Source of the DNA: an uncultured Eubacteriales bacterium | GTDB taxonomy: Bacteria > Bacillota > Clostridia > Oscillospirales > Oscillospiraceae | DNA: 47,697 nucleotides | Assembly: GCA_900545405.1 (NCBI GenBank) | Contig: UQYT01000018.1 | Coordinates: 1 to 47,697, forward strand | Direction: 5' to 3' | Shown here: positions 16,200 to 23,940 of the stretch, piece after piece | Numbering within the stretch: the first letter of the stretch is position 1 | Layout of the letters: every line of letters begins with the position of its first letter | Notes under the pieces: generated by a model | Told to the model about the DNA's origin: nothing | What the model saw: only the letters and a program-made list of their open reading frames with translations | Database searches by the model: none | Program-made: the position numbers and the translations under genes

Positions 16200-16928
16200 G
16201 TGAGCGAGCCCCGAGGTTTGATGACGTCGATAAAAAATGAATCTCTTGTCCAGCGGATAATCAACAAGATCACAGACTCAATAGTGGCGGGGGAACTCAA
16301 GCCCGGTGACAAGCTGCCCACGGAGATGGAGCTCATCGCCGCCTTCGGCGTGAGCCGGAACACGGTCCGGGAGGCCATACGCACCCTGATAGCCTACGGC
16401 GTTGTGGAAATACGCCGCCCGGAGGGCACCTTCATCTGTGACGGCTTTTCCAACAAGATGATAAACCCCATCCTCTACAGGATCATACTCCAGAAGGAGG
16501 ACTCCTATAAGGACCTGCTCGGTCTCAGACAGATCATCGAGTCCGGCATCTACCACCTCATCCTCGCCCAGGGACTCACCGACGAGGAGGTCGAAAACCT
16601 GGAGCAGATAAACACCGAGCTCGAGCAGAAGCTCCGCATGGACGACTACGACGTTGACGACATCTCCGAGACCGATATGATGCTGCACAAGGCCATAGCC
16701 GAGACGACGCACAACTCCCTCGTGGTGATGATCCACGACTTCGTCCTGGACCTGACGAGCGAGTCCAGACGCCGCACCATCGAAAAGGTCTTTGCTGAAA
16801 ACGACAGGGAATACCTCATCAGGACCCACCGCATGGCCCTCGATGCGCTGGAGAAAAAACCCGGCTCTGATGTCGATGAGGTCCTGCGTTATAGTTATTA
16901 TTACTGGAAAGACGCTTATAATTGGTGA
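16200..16928 (+). CDS. GntR-family regulator, FadR subfamily
   Basis: A 242-aa transcription factor. The N-terminal winged helix (about 15-80) has GDKLPTEMELIAAFGVSRNTVREAIRTL, split here only by residue order, as in GntR proteins. The C-terminal FCD-type ligand domain (about 95-235) contains the metal/ligand segment SETDMMLHKAIAETTHNS. Such proteins sense carboxylates or sugar acids and usually regulate adjacent catabolic genes. The gene lies between two divergent transketolase operons, both with inverted repeats at their promoters. The listed GTG start has AAGGCGG 9 nt upstream; an ATG at 16221 with GAGG in front would give a 235-aa protein and is nearly as likely. Confidence 0.88.
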   Translation: MSEPRGLMTSIKNESLVQRIINKITDSIVAGELKPGDKLPTEMELIAAFGVSRNTVREAIRTLIAYGVVEIRRPEGTFICDGFSNKMINPILYRIILQKEDSYKDLLGLRQIIESGIYHLILAQGLTDEEVENLEQINTELEQKLRMDDYDVDDISETDMMLHKAIAETTHNSLVVMIHDFVLDLTSESRRRTIEKVFAENDREYLIRTHRMALDALEKKPGSDVDEVLRYSYYYWKDAYNW

Positions 16929-16955
16929 ACGTTGCACAAATCGAATTAACCTGCA

Positions 16956-17030
16956 AAACATCCGCTTGACAATTTGCCGGGCGGATGTTTACAATTAGTC
17001 CACAACATCCAACATTGAGCATTGGACGTT
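16956..17030 (+). promoter_or_regulatory. Promoter with four half-site operator for the transketolase-TRAP operon
   Basis: TTGACA (16966-16971), 18-bp spacer, TACAAT (16990-16995). Perfect 10-bp arms AAACATCCGC (16956-16965) and GCGGATGTTT (16981-16990) bracket the -35 box. A second imperfect repeat, AACATCCAA (17004-17012) and TTGGACGTT (17022-17030), lies just downstream. The shared AACATCC half-site suggests cooperative binding of a dimeric repressor. Confidence 0.65.
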
Positions 17031-17091
17031 TGATAATTATTAAACAATCTGTCGCCGCCCTGGCGGCAAAGGGAGAAAGGGGAAATTTCCG

Positions 17092-17925
17092 GTGCCGGAT
17101 GAGAAGATCAACGAGCTCAAGGAGAAGGCCAAGGAACTGCGAAAAACCGCGCTCACCATGATATACGAGGCGCAGTCGGGCCATCCAGGCGGCTCTTTTT
17201 CCGCGGCTGACATAGTCACGGCGCTTTACTACTCTGAAATGCGTGTGGATCCCAAGAACCCCAAGTGGCCGGATCGCGACCGTTTTGTGCTCTCCAAGGG
17301 CCACGTCTGCCCCATCCAGTACGCCGCGCTCGGCAAGCTGGGCTACTTCCCGGAGTCCGTGCTGCACACGCTCCGTCAGGAGGGCTCCACGCTCCAGGGT
17401 CACCCGAGCATGCTCAAGTGCCCCGGCATAGACATTTCCACCGGCTCCCTCGGACAGGGAACCTCCTGCGCCGTAGGCATGGCCCTCGCCGGCAAGCGTG
17501 ACGGCAAGGACTACCGCGTCTTCGACATGGTCGGCGACGGCGAGATGAACGAGGGCATCATCTGGGAAGCCATGATGTGCGCCAACAAGTACAAGCTTGA
17601 CAACTTCGTCATGATACTTGATAATAACGGCCTCCAGCTCGACGGCACCACCGACCAGATAATGCCGGGCCTCGACATGTCCAAAAAGGCCGCCGACTTC
17701 GGCTTTGACACCTACGACATAGACGGCCACGACATGGCGCAGATCCTCGACGTCTTCGACCGCGTCCGCGCCGACGCCGGAAACGGCAAGCCCAAGTTCA
17801 TCAACGCCCGCACCGTCAAGGGCAAGGGCGTGGACTTCATGGAGAACAGCCTCGACTGGCACGGCAACGCTCCCAACGAGGAGCAGTACAAGAACGCGAT
17901 GGAGCAGCTTGAGAGGGGGATATGA
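17092..17925 (+). CDS. Transketolase N-terminal (thiamine diphosphate-binding) subunit, pair 2
   Basis: A 277-aa N-terminal transketolase half. It has SGHPGGSFS (about 29-37), LSKGHVCPIQYA, DISTGSLGQGTS, the cofactor motif GDGEMNEG (148-155) ending with the DNNG segment near 178, and RTVKGKGVDFMEN. The start is a GTG at 17092 with GGGAGAAAGGGG upstream. First gene of an operon that continues with its C-terminal partner, a TRAP transporter and a zinc-dependent dehydrogenase. Coupling a two-carbon transferase to an importer without any sugar kinase or aldolase in the operon is the most notable feature of this region. Confidence 0.88.
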   Translation: MPDEKINELKEKAKELRKTALTMIYEAQSGHPGGSFSAADIVTALYYSEMRVDPKNPKWPDRDRFVLSKGHVCPIQYAALGKLGYFPESVLHTLRQEGSTLQGHPSMLKCPGIDISTGSLGQGTSCAVGMALAGKRDGKDYRVFDMVGDGEMNEGIIWEAMMCANKYKLDNFVMILDNNGLQLDGTTDQIMPGLDMSKKAADFGFDTYDIDGHDMAQILDVFDRVRADAGNGKPKFINARTVKGKGVDFMENSLDWHGNAPNEEQYKNAMEQLERGI

Positions 17926-17928
17926 GCA

Positions 17929-18864
17929 ATGGCCAAGGGTGATATGATTGCAACGCGCGACGGCTTCGGCGACGAGATAGTGGAGCTCGGCCGCGAGAAC
18001 AAGGACATCTATGTTGTGGACGCCGACATCAGCAAGAGCTGCAAGACCGCAAAGTTCATGAAGGCGCTGCCGGAGCAGCACGTCAACGTCGGCATAGCCG
18101 AGCAGAACGCGGCGGGCGTGGCCGCCGGCCTCGCCACCACCGGCAAGATCCCCTTTGTGGTTACATACGCCGTCTTCGGCTCCCTGCGCATGTGCGAGCA
18201 GATCCGCCAGGAGATGTGCTACACGAACCTGAACGTCAAGGTCGCCTGCTCCCACGGCGGCCTTACCCCGGCGAACGACGGCGCCAGCCACCAGGCCATA
18301 GAGGATATGGGCGTGCTGCGCACCATCCCGAACATGACCGTCATCCAGCCCGCCGACTACGTCTCCGCGAGGAAGCTCGTCCGCGCCGCGGCCGAGACCT
18401 ACGGCCCGATGTTCCTGCGCTTCACCCGTGACGCCGTGCCCGTCATCTACGACGAGGACGCGGAGTTCACGATAGGCAAGGCCAACCTCCTCCGTGAGGG
18501 CAAGGACGTCGCCCTCATCGCGGTTGGCGACACCGTGCGACTCGCCATCGACGCGGCGAAGGTCCTGCACGAGCAGGGCATAGAGGCCCGCGTGCTCGAT
18601 ATGCACACCATAAAGCCGCTCGACACCGAGGCGGTGAACGCCTGCATCGCGGACATCGGCAAGATCGTCACGGTGGAGGACCACAACATCCTCAACGCCC
18701 TCGGCAGCGCCGTCTGCGAGTGCGTGGCCGAGGCGGGACACGGTATCGTCCGCCGCGTCGGCATCCAGGACCAGTTCGGCCAGTCCGCCCCCTATGAGAG
18801 GCTGCTCGCCATCAACGGCATCACTGTGGAAAACATCGTCGCTCAGGCTAAAGCCATCCAGTGA
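17929..18864 (+). CDS. Transketolase C-terminal subunit, pair 2
   Basis: A 311-aa partner of the preceding gene, carrying the pyrimidine-binding domain with VGIAEQNAAGVAAGLA (the catalytic Glu is in this block, about 77-92) and SHGGLTPANDGASHQ. The transketolase C-terminal domain has TVEDHNILNALGSAV. It starts 3 bp after the upstream stop, behind GAGAGGGGG. Together the two halves make one active unit of about 590 residues, close to a full transketolase. The final gene end is 50 bp before the solute-binding protein gene. Confidence 0.88.
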   Translation: MAKGDMIATRDGFGDEIVELGRENKDIYVVDADISKSCKTAKFMKALPEQHVNVGIAEQNAAGVAAGLATTGKIPFVVTYAVFGSLRMCEQIRQEMCYTNLNVKVACSHGGLTPANDGASHQAIEDMGVLRTIPNMTVIQPADYVSARKLVRAAAETYGPMFLRFTRDAVPVIYDEDAEFTIGKANLLREGKDVALIAVGDTVRLAIDAAKVLHEQGIEARVLDMHTIKPLDTEAVNACIADIGKIVTVEDHNILNALGSAVCECVAEAGHGIVRRVGIQDQFGQSAPYERLLAINGITVENIVAQAKAIQ

Positions 18865-18914
18865 CGGTGAAAATAAGGAAGAGAAATAACAACGAAGAGA
18901 AAGGGAGACAAAAA

Positions 18915-19937
18915 ATGAAGAAGTTCCTTGCACTCATCCTCGCTCTCGTCATGGTCTTCGCCCTCGCCGCCTGCGGCGATGCCGGCGATACCGGCGACGG
19001 CTCCTCCTCCGGCGACACCGTTGAGCTCATCCTCAGCTGCAACGGCACCGAGCAGGGCAACGACACCCGTGCCGCCAGGCGCTTTGCCGAGCTGCTCTCC
19101 GAGCGCAGCGACGGCCGCCTCAAGGTCACCGTCTACAACAACGACCAGCTCGCCGGCGGCGACATGACCAAGGGCCTCGAGCTGCTCACCAGCGGCTCCG
19201 TCGACTTCGACGTCCACTCCACCAGCATCATCTCCAGCCTGGCTCCGTCCGCCATGGTCGCGACCCTGCCCTGGCTCTTCGCCGACTATCAGGCGGCTGA
19301 GGACTGCTTCTTCGGCACCGGCGACGAGTACATGAACAAGATCCTCGGCGAGAGCGGCGTCACCTACCTCGGCGCTGTCCACAACGGCTTCAAGCTGATG
19401 ACCAACAGCAAGCACCCCATCCAGAACCCTGAGGACCTCCAGGGCCTCAAGATCCGCATCCCCGGCGGCGACTTCTTCATGGACTTCTACTCAGCCTACG
19501 GCGCCTCTCCCCAGGCCATGAGCTGGTCCGAGGTCTTCACCGCCCTGCAGCAGGGCACCATTGACGGCCACGACAACTCCATCTCCACCATCGTCTCCAA
19601 CAATGTCCAGGAGATCCAGCCCTACATGACCGTTTCCCGCCACACCTACGAGGCCTTCACCTTCATGGCCAACACCGCCAACTTCACCTCCAAGCTGAGC
19701 GAGGAGGATCAGGCCCTCGTCCTCGAGTGCGTCGAGGCCGCCTGCAAGGAGGTCAACGCCCAGATCGTGGCCGAAGAGGAAGAGCTCATCCAGAAGTGCA
19801 TAGACGAGAACGGCGTTGAGTTCTACTACTTCACCGAGGATGACGTCGAGGAGTGGCGCTCCGTCATCACCGACCTCATCGAGGAGTACAAGGGCATCTA
19901 CGGCGAAGAGGCCTGCACCGCCTTCGGCGTTCAGTAA
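18915..19937 (+). CDS. dctP: TRAP transporter solute-binding lipoprotein (DctP family)
   Basis: A 340-aa extracytoplasmic binding protein that captures an anionic substrate for the DctQM permease. The signal peptide ends in a lipobox, LAAC, with the lipidated Cys at 20, followed by a Gly/Asp/Ser-rich linker. DctP-family blocks are visible: NGTEQGNDTRAARRFAELL near 40, LKIRIPGG (about 175) whose Arg usually contacts the substrate carboxylate, and ALQQGTIDGHDN. The ATG at 18915 is chosen because the signal peptide begins there and AAGGGAGA precedes it; an upstream in-frame start at 18861 adds a charged tail and is rejected. A stem-loop after the gene may stabilise its mRNA. Confidence 0.92.
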   Translation: MKKFLALILALVMVFALAACGDAGDTGDGSSSGDTVELILSCNGTEQGNDTRAARRFAELLSERSDGRLKVTVYNNDQLAGGDMTKGLELLTSGSVDFDVHSTSIISSLAPSAMVATLPWLFADYQAAEDCFFGTGDEYMNKILGESGVTYLGAVHNGFKLMTNSKHPIQNPEDLQGLKIRIPGGDFFMDFYSAYGASPQAMSWSEVFTALQQGTIDGHDNSISTIVSNNVQEIQPYMTVSRHTYEAFTFMANTANFTSKLSEEDQALVLECVEAACKEVNAQIVAEEEELIQKCIDENGVEFYYFTEDDVEEWRSVITDLIEEYKGIYGEEACTAFGVQ

Positions 19938-19961
19938 GCCTTAAAAACCTAAACATATCTG

Positions 19962-19989
19962 ATCCGGGGGTCCTTAGGGACCCCCGGAT
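19962..19989 (+). other. Intercistronic stem-loop between dctP and dctQ
   Basis: Perfect 12-bp stem ATCCGGGGGTCC / GGACCCCCGGAT with a 4-nt loop and no T-tract. This is typical of a 3' stabiliser or partial terminator that keeps binding-protein mRNA in excess over permease mRNA. Confidence 0.75.
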
Positions 19990-20033
19990 GCCGAAAAGGC
20001 GCCTGTTAAAAGCCTATAAAGAGGAGGAGAGGC

Positions 20034-20516
20034 ATGAAAAAGTTCTTGAACACCTTCGAAGATGATTTCTGCGCTATCATCTTGCTCATCATGCTGATTC
20101 TGACGTTCATAAACGTCATTGCCCGCTATATAATTCTCGCTTCCATGCCCTTTGTGGAGGAGCTCAACTGCGTCGGACTCATGATACTCAGCATCCTCGG
20201 CGCGGCCACCGCCGCAAAGCGTCAGGCCCACCTCGGCCTGAGCGTTATCACCGACCTGCTGCCCCAGATGGCCCAGAGAGTGATCGCCCTCATCTGCGAC
20301 CTGCTCGGCGCCGCCTTCTGCGCGGCCATCGTCTACCTCGGCTACCTCATGGTCCAGAACCAGCTCAACAACAACATCCTCAGCATGGGCATGTCCTGGC
20401 CCGTGTGGCTCTACGGCATCTGGCTGCCCATCGGCGGCGCGGTGCTCTTCATCCGTGAGATACAGCTCGCCATCAGGAACTTCATCGCGGCGGCCAAAAA
20501 GGAGGAGAACGAATAA
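20034..20516 (+). CDS. dctQ: TRAP transporter small membrane subunit (DctQ)
   Basis: A 160-aa protein with four predicted membrane helices (about 10-35, 45-70, 85-108, 123-148) and the family's FVEELNCVGLMILSILGAATAAKRQAHLGL between helices one and two, which is the conserved EE..G...A..R..H pattern. It forms the permease with DctM and uses an ion gradient. GAGGAGGAGA precedes the ATG. The stop overlaps the dctM start by one base (TAATG). Confidence 0.92.
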   Translation: MKKFLNTFEDDFCAIILLIMLILTFINVIARYIILASMPFVEELNCVGLMILSILGAATAAKRQAHLGLSVITDLLPQMAQRVIALICDLLGAAFCAAIVYLGYLMVQNQLNNNILSMGMSWPVWLYGIWLPIGGAVLFIREIQLAIRNFIAAAKKEENE

Positions 20517-21805
20517 TGACGGCACTGATACTGTTCGGAGTGTTTTTCCTCCTGCTCTTCATGAACATGCCCATAGCCTTCGCGCTCGGCATCTCCAGCC
20601 TCGCCACCCTCATGTATGAGGGCCTGCCCCTGCTCCCGGTGGCGTCCAACCTCTACGCTGCGACCAGCAAGTTCGTGCTGCTCGCCATCCCCTTCTTCAT
20701 CCTAGGCGGCAACGTCATGGACAAGAGCGGCATCTCCGGCCAGCTCATCGACTTTGCCCGCACCCTCGTCGGACACCGCCGCAGCGGCATGGCCCTTGTC
20801 ACCGTCATCGTCGCCTGCTTCTTCGCGGCCATCTCCGGCTCCGGCCCGGCCACCGTCGCGGCCCTGGGCATGATCCTGATCCCCGCCATGACCAACGTCG
20901 GCTATGACAAGAGCGACTCCGCCGCCCTGGTCTCCGCCTCCGGCGCCATCGGCATAATCATCCCGCCCAGCATAACCTTCGTCATCTACGGCTCGATAAC
21001 CGGCAAGAGCGTCGGCGAGCTTTTCGCCTCCGGCATCATCCCCGGCATACTCATGGGCGTGCTGCTCATCCTCGCGATGATGTTCACCTACCGCGGCCGC
21101 GAGCTCAAGCTCCTGCCCCGCGCCACCGGCCGCGAGCGCCTGCGCGCCTTTGTCAAGGCCATACCCGGCCTGCTGATGCCCGTCATCATCCTCGGCGGCA
21201 TCTACGGCGGCTTCTTCACCCCGACTGAGGCCGCGGCCGTCGCCGCCATCTACGGCATCATCGTCGGCTTCATCACCAGGCGGCTCAAGCTCAGGGACCT
21301 CTGGGACCTGCTCGTCGACAGCGTCAGCCAGACCGCCGTCGTCATGCTCATCGTCGGCACCGCCAGCCTCTTCTCTTACGCCCTGACCCTCACCGGCATC
21401 GCCTCCGACGCGAGCTCCGCGCTCATTGACATCTCCGGCGGCAACAAGTACATCTTCCTGCTCATCGTGAACGTCATCCTGCTCATCGCGGGCTGCTTCA
21501 TCGACGCGAACAGCGCGATGTACATCATCGTCCCCATCCTGACCCCTGTCGCCGCCGCGCTGAACATCGACCTGGTCCACCTGGGCTGCATAATGGTCTT
21601 CAACCTGGCCATCGGCCTCGTGACCCCGCCTGTCGGCGTCAACCTCTACGTCGGCTGCGGCATCGCGAACATCAAGCTCAAGTCCATCTGCAAGTCCGTC
21701 ATGCCCCTGATAGTGGCGGCCATCATAGCGCTGCTGCTCGTCACCTATCTCGAGCCCATTTCCATGCTTTTGCCCAACCTGGTCAGCAACAGTGTCACCG
21801 GCTGA
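20516..21805 (+). CDS. dctM: TRAP transporter large permease subunit (DctM)
   Basis: A 429-aa integral membrane protein with about 12 hydrophobic helices. Family landmarks include LLAIPFFILGGNVMDKSGIS (about 60-79), ACFFAAISGSGPATVAALG (about 101-119), GIIIPPSITFVIYG, GGFFTPTEAAAVAA and NLAIGLVTPPVGVNLYV. It carries out ion-coupled import of the substrate delivered by DctP. Substrate specificity cannot be read from this subunit. Neighbouring genes point to a sugar acid, polyol-derived acid or similar. Confidence 0.93.
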   Translation: MTALILFGVFFLLLFMNMPIAFALGISSLATLMYEGLPLLPVASNLYAATSKFVLLAIPFFILGGNVMDKSGISGQLIDFARTLVGHRRSGMALVTVIVACFFAAISGSGPATVAALGMILIPAMTNVGYDKSDSAALVSASGAIGIIIPPSITFVIYGSITGKSVGELFASGIIPGILMGVLLILAMMFTYRGRELKLLPRATGRERLRAFVKAIPGLLMPVIILGGIYGGFFTPTEAAAVAAIYGIIVGFITRRLKLRDLWDLLVDSVSQTAVVMLIVGTASLFSYALTLTGIASDASSALIDISGGNKYIFLLIVNVILLIAGCFIDANSAMYIIVPILTPVAAALNIDLVHLGCIMVFNLAIGLVTPPVGVNLYVGCGIANIKLKSICKSVMPLIVAAIIALLLVTYLEPISMLLPNLVSNSVTG

Positions 21806-21835
21806 GGCGTGCCTTTAGTCTAAGGAGGAATTAGT

Positions 21836-22864
21836 ATGAGAGCTGGCTATATGCCCGCCGTCGGCGCCGCAGAGTTCCGCGACGATATGCCGGAGCCCCA
21901 AATCGGCAAGGCCGACGACGTAAAGATAAAGATACACAACTGCGGCATCTGCGGCAGCGAGGTCCACGCCTACCATGGCCTGCACCCCTTCCGCATCCCG
22001 CCCATCGTCTCCGGCCATGAGCTGTCCGGCGAGGTGGTCGAGGTCGGCAGCGGAGTTACCAAATTCCGCGTCGGCGACCGCGTGACTGCCGAGCCGCACT
22101 ACGGCTGCGGCGAGTGCTGGTACTGCAAGCACGGGCTCTACAACGTCTGCCCGAACAAGAAGGTGCTCGGATCCTTTGACTGGAGCGGCGCGCTGGGCGA
22201 GTACGTCGTCGTCCCCGAAAAGACCGTGATGCGCCTGCCCGAGAAGCTCACCTATGAGGAGGGCGCGCTCATCGAGCCCATCGCCAATGGCATGTACGCC
22301 GTGCGCAACAGCAAGATCGACGCCGAGACAAACATCGTCGTCATCGGCTGCGGCCCCATAGGCATAGGCGACTACCTCTGCGCCAAGCTGCACGGCCCCA
22401 AGAACATACTGATGGTCGATGTCTCCGACTTCAACCTTGAGAAGGCCCGCGACATGGGCGCCACGCTCACCTGCAACAGCCGCAGGGAGAACCTCTATGA
22501 CCGCGTTATGGAGCTCACGGACGGCGTGGGCGCGGACATCGTGTTCCTCGGCTTCGGCGACGCGCCCACCATCCAGCAGGCGGTCGAGATCTGCCGCCGC
22601 GGCGGCCAGCTGGTGCAGCACGCCCTCATGGAGGACGGCATCGCCTTCCCGTACCGCGTGCACCAGCAGCACGAGCTGGACTTCAAGGCCTACAACATGT
22701 ACACCTACGAGGACTTCGAGCTCATCGCCAACGCCATAAACGAGGGCAGGATGGACCTGAGTAAATTTGTAACTCAGCGCTATCCCATCGAGCAGTTTGC
22801 CGAGGCCATGCACATGGCCGACAAGCGCCCCGAGCCCGTGCTCAAGGTCATGATGTACTTCTAA
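21836..22864 (+). CDS. Zinc-dependent medium-chain dehydrogenase (sorbitol/L-idonate dehydrogenase-like)
   Basis: A 342-aa cytoplasmic NAD(P)-dependent dehydrogenase. Catalytic zinc ligands are visible as Cys39 in CGICGS and His61-Glu62 in GHELSG. The structural zinc site is CGECWYCKHGLYNVC (Cys91, 94, 97, 105), and the nucleotide fold begins VVIGCGPIGIGDY. This branch includes sorbitol, threonine and L-idonate 5-dehydrogenases; the exact alcohol is not readable. It has an excellent ribosome binding site (AAGGAGG) and follows the TRAP permease by 30 bp, so it probably oxidises the imported compound, producing a ketose or keto acid that the split transketolase could cleave. Confidence 0.9.
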   Translation: MRAGYMPAVGAAEFRDDMPEPQIGKADDVKIKIHNCGICGSEVHAYHGLHPFRIPPIVSGHELSGEVVEVGSGVTKFRVGDRVTAEPHYGCGECWYCKHGLYNVCPNKKVLGSFDWSGALGEYVVVPEKTVMRLPEKLTYEEGALIEPIANGMYAVRNSKIDAETNIVVIGCGPIGIGDYLCAKLHGPKNILMVDVSDFNLEKARDMGATLTCNSRRENLYDRVMELTDGVGADIVFLGFGDAPTIQQAVEICRRGGQLVQHALMEDGIAFPYRVHQQHELDFKAYNMYTYEDFELIANAINEGRMDLSKFVTQRYPIEQFAEAMHMADKRPEPVLKVMMYF

Positions 22865-22883
22865 AATCCGCATAAACCCAGCA

Positions 22884-22920
22884 AGAGGCCCCCGCCGGTC
22901 GTACGCCGGCGGGGGCCTCT
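22884..22920 (+). terminator. Strong hairpin ending the TRAP operon
   Basis: A perfect 15-bp stem, arms 22884-22898 and 22906-22920, with a 7-nt loop. No T-tract follows, so it may work with Rho or serve as a 3' stabiliser. Confidence 0.65.
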
Positions 22921-22945
22921 CGCCGGCTGCGGGGATGAATTGGAC

Positions 22946-22974
22946 TTGATAATCTTTTCCCAAAGAGATATAAT
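22946..22974 (+). promoter_or_regulatory. Promoter of the degV gene
   Basis: TTGATA (22946-22951), 17-bp spacer, TATAAT (22969-22974), 43 bp before the ATG. Confidence 0.75.
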
Positions 22975-23016
22975 TTACAGACATCTGAATGCAAGAGTTA
23001 GAAAGGTTGGTGTATT

Positions 23017-23892
23017 ATGGCTGATTATATTTACCAGATCACTGCTGATTCCGGCTGCGACCTCTCGCTTGAAAAGTGCACTGAGCGCGGGGTCATTCCA
23101 TATAAGATGCCCTTCACGATGGACGGCAAACCCATGATAGACGGCATGACGGAGGAGAGCTTCCGCGAGTTCTACGACCTCATGCGCGCGGGCGGCATAG
23201 CCCGTACGAGCCAGATAAACCCTGGAGAATTCACCGAGTTCTGGCGTCCCCTCGCCGAGGCGGGCAAGAACGTGCTGCACATCTCCCTCGCCGCCGCCAT
23301 CTCCGGCTCCTGTGACAACGCACGCTCCGCCGCGGCAATGCTCATGGAGGAGTACCCGGGCTGGACCTGCCGAGTCGTGGATTCCGCGAACGCCTCCGCA
23401 GGCTTCGGGCTTGTGGTCCTGCGCGCGGCTGATAACCGTGACAAGGGCATGGAGCTGGAAGCCAACGCCCGGGAACTTGAGAGCATCATTCACAACGTCA
23501 ACTCCATCTTCACGACGAACGACCTCACCTATCTCTACCGCGGCGGCCGCGTGAGCAAGACTGCGGCGGCCTTCGGCACGGCGCTGAACATAGTCCCCAT
23601 CATGCACCTCGATTATGAGGGCCACCTCGAGGTCTGGCAGAAGGTGCGCGGCGACAAGCAGTGCTTCAAGAAGGTGCTCAAGGACATAAAGGAGCTCGTG
23701 GAGAATGCCGGAGAGCAGACCCTCATTGTCTCCGAGGCCGACGCCCCCGAAAAGGCCAGGGAATACGGCGCGGCGCTGGTCGCCGAGTGCGGCTTCCGCG
23801 ACGTGTTCTACACCCACATAGGCCCCATCATAGGCGCCCACACCGGCCCGGGGCTCATATCTGTATTTTTCGTAGGAAAAGAGAGATCCTAA
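23017..23892 (+). CDS. DegV-family fatty acid-binding protein
   Basis: A 291-aa DegV (FakB-like) protein that binds a long-chain fatty acid and, in characterised systems, presents it to the kinase FakA. It begins IYQITADSGCDLS, the family opening. Other blocks are ARTSQINPGEF (about 62-72), HISLAAAISGSCDNAR (about 88-103) with the Ser contacts of the lipid carboxylate, YLYRGGRVSK and the C-terminal IGPIIGAHTGPG. It is monocistronic with its own promoter, preceded by AGAAAGG at a rather long spacing. No fakA is nearby, as is common for multiple FakB copies. Confidence 0.93.
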   Translation: MADYIYQITADSGCDLSLEKCTERGVIPYKMPFTMDGKPMIDGMTEESFREFYDLMRAGGIARTSQINPGEFTEFWRPLAEAGKNVLHISLAAAISGSCDNARSAAAMLMEEYPGWTCRVVDSANASAGFGLVVLRAADNRDKGMELEANARELESIIHNVNSIFTTNDLTYLYRGGRVSKTAAAFGTALNIVPIMHLDYEGHLEVWQKVRGDKQCFKKVLKDIKELVENAGEQTLIVSEADAPEKAREYGAALVAECGFRDVFYTHIGPIIGAHTGPGLISVFFVGKERS

Positions 23893-23940
23893 GCCGGATA
23901 GCGGGAACATTCAAGCCGTTTTTTCGGTCTCAGCAGGGCT

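Noticed and set aside
16819..18933. 704-codon open frame on the minus strand across the transketolase pair
   Set aside because: Antisense shadow of the two transketolase genes on the plus strand.
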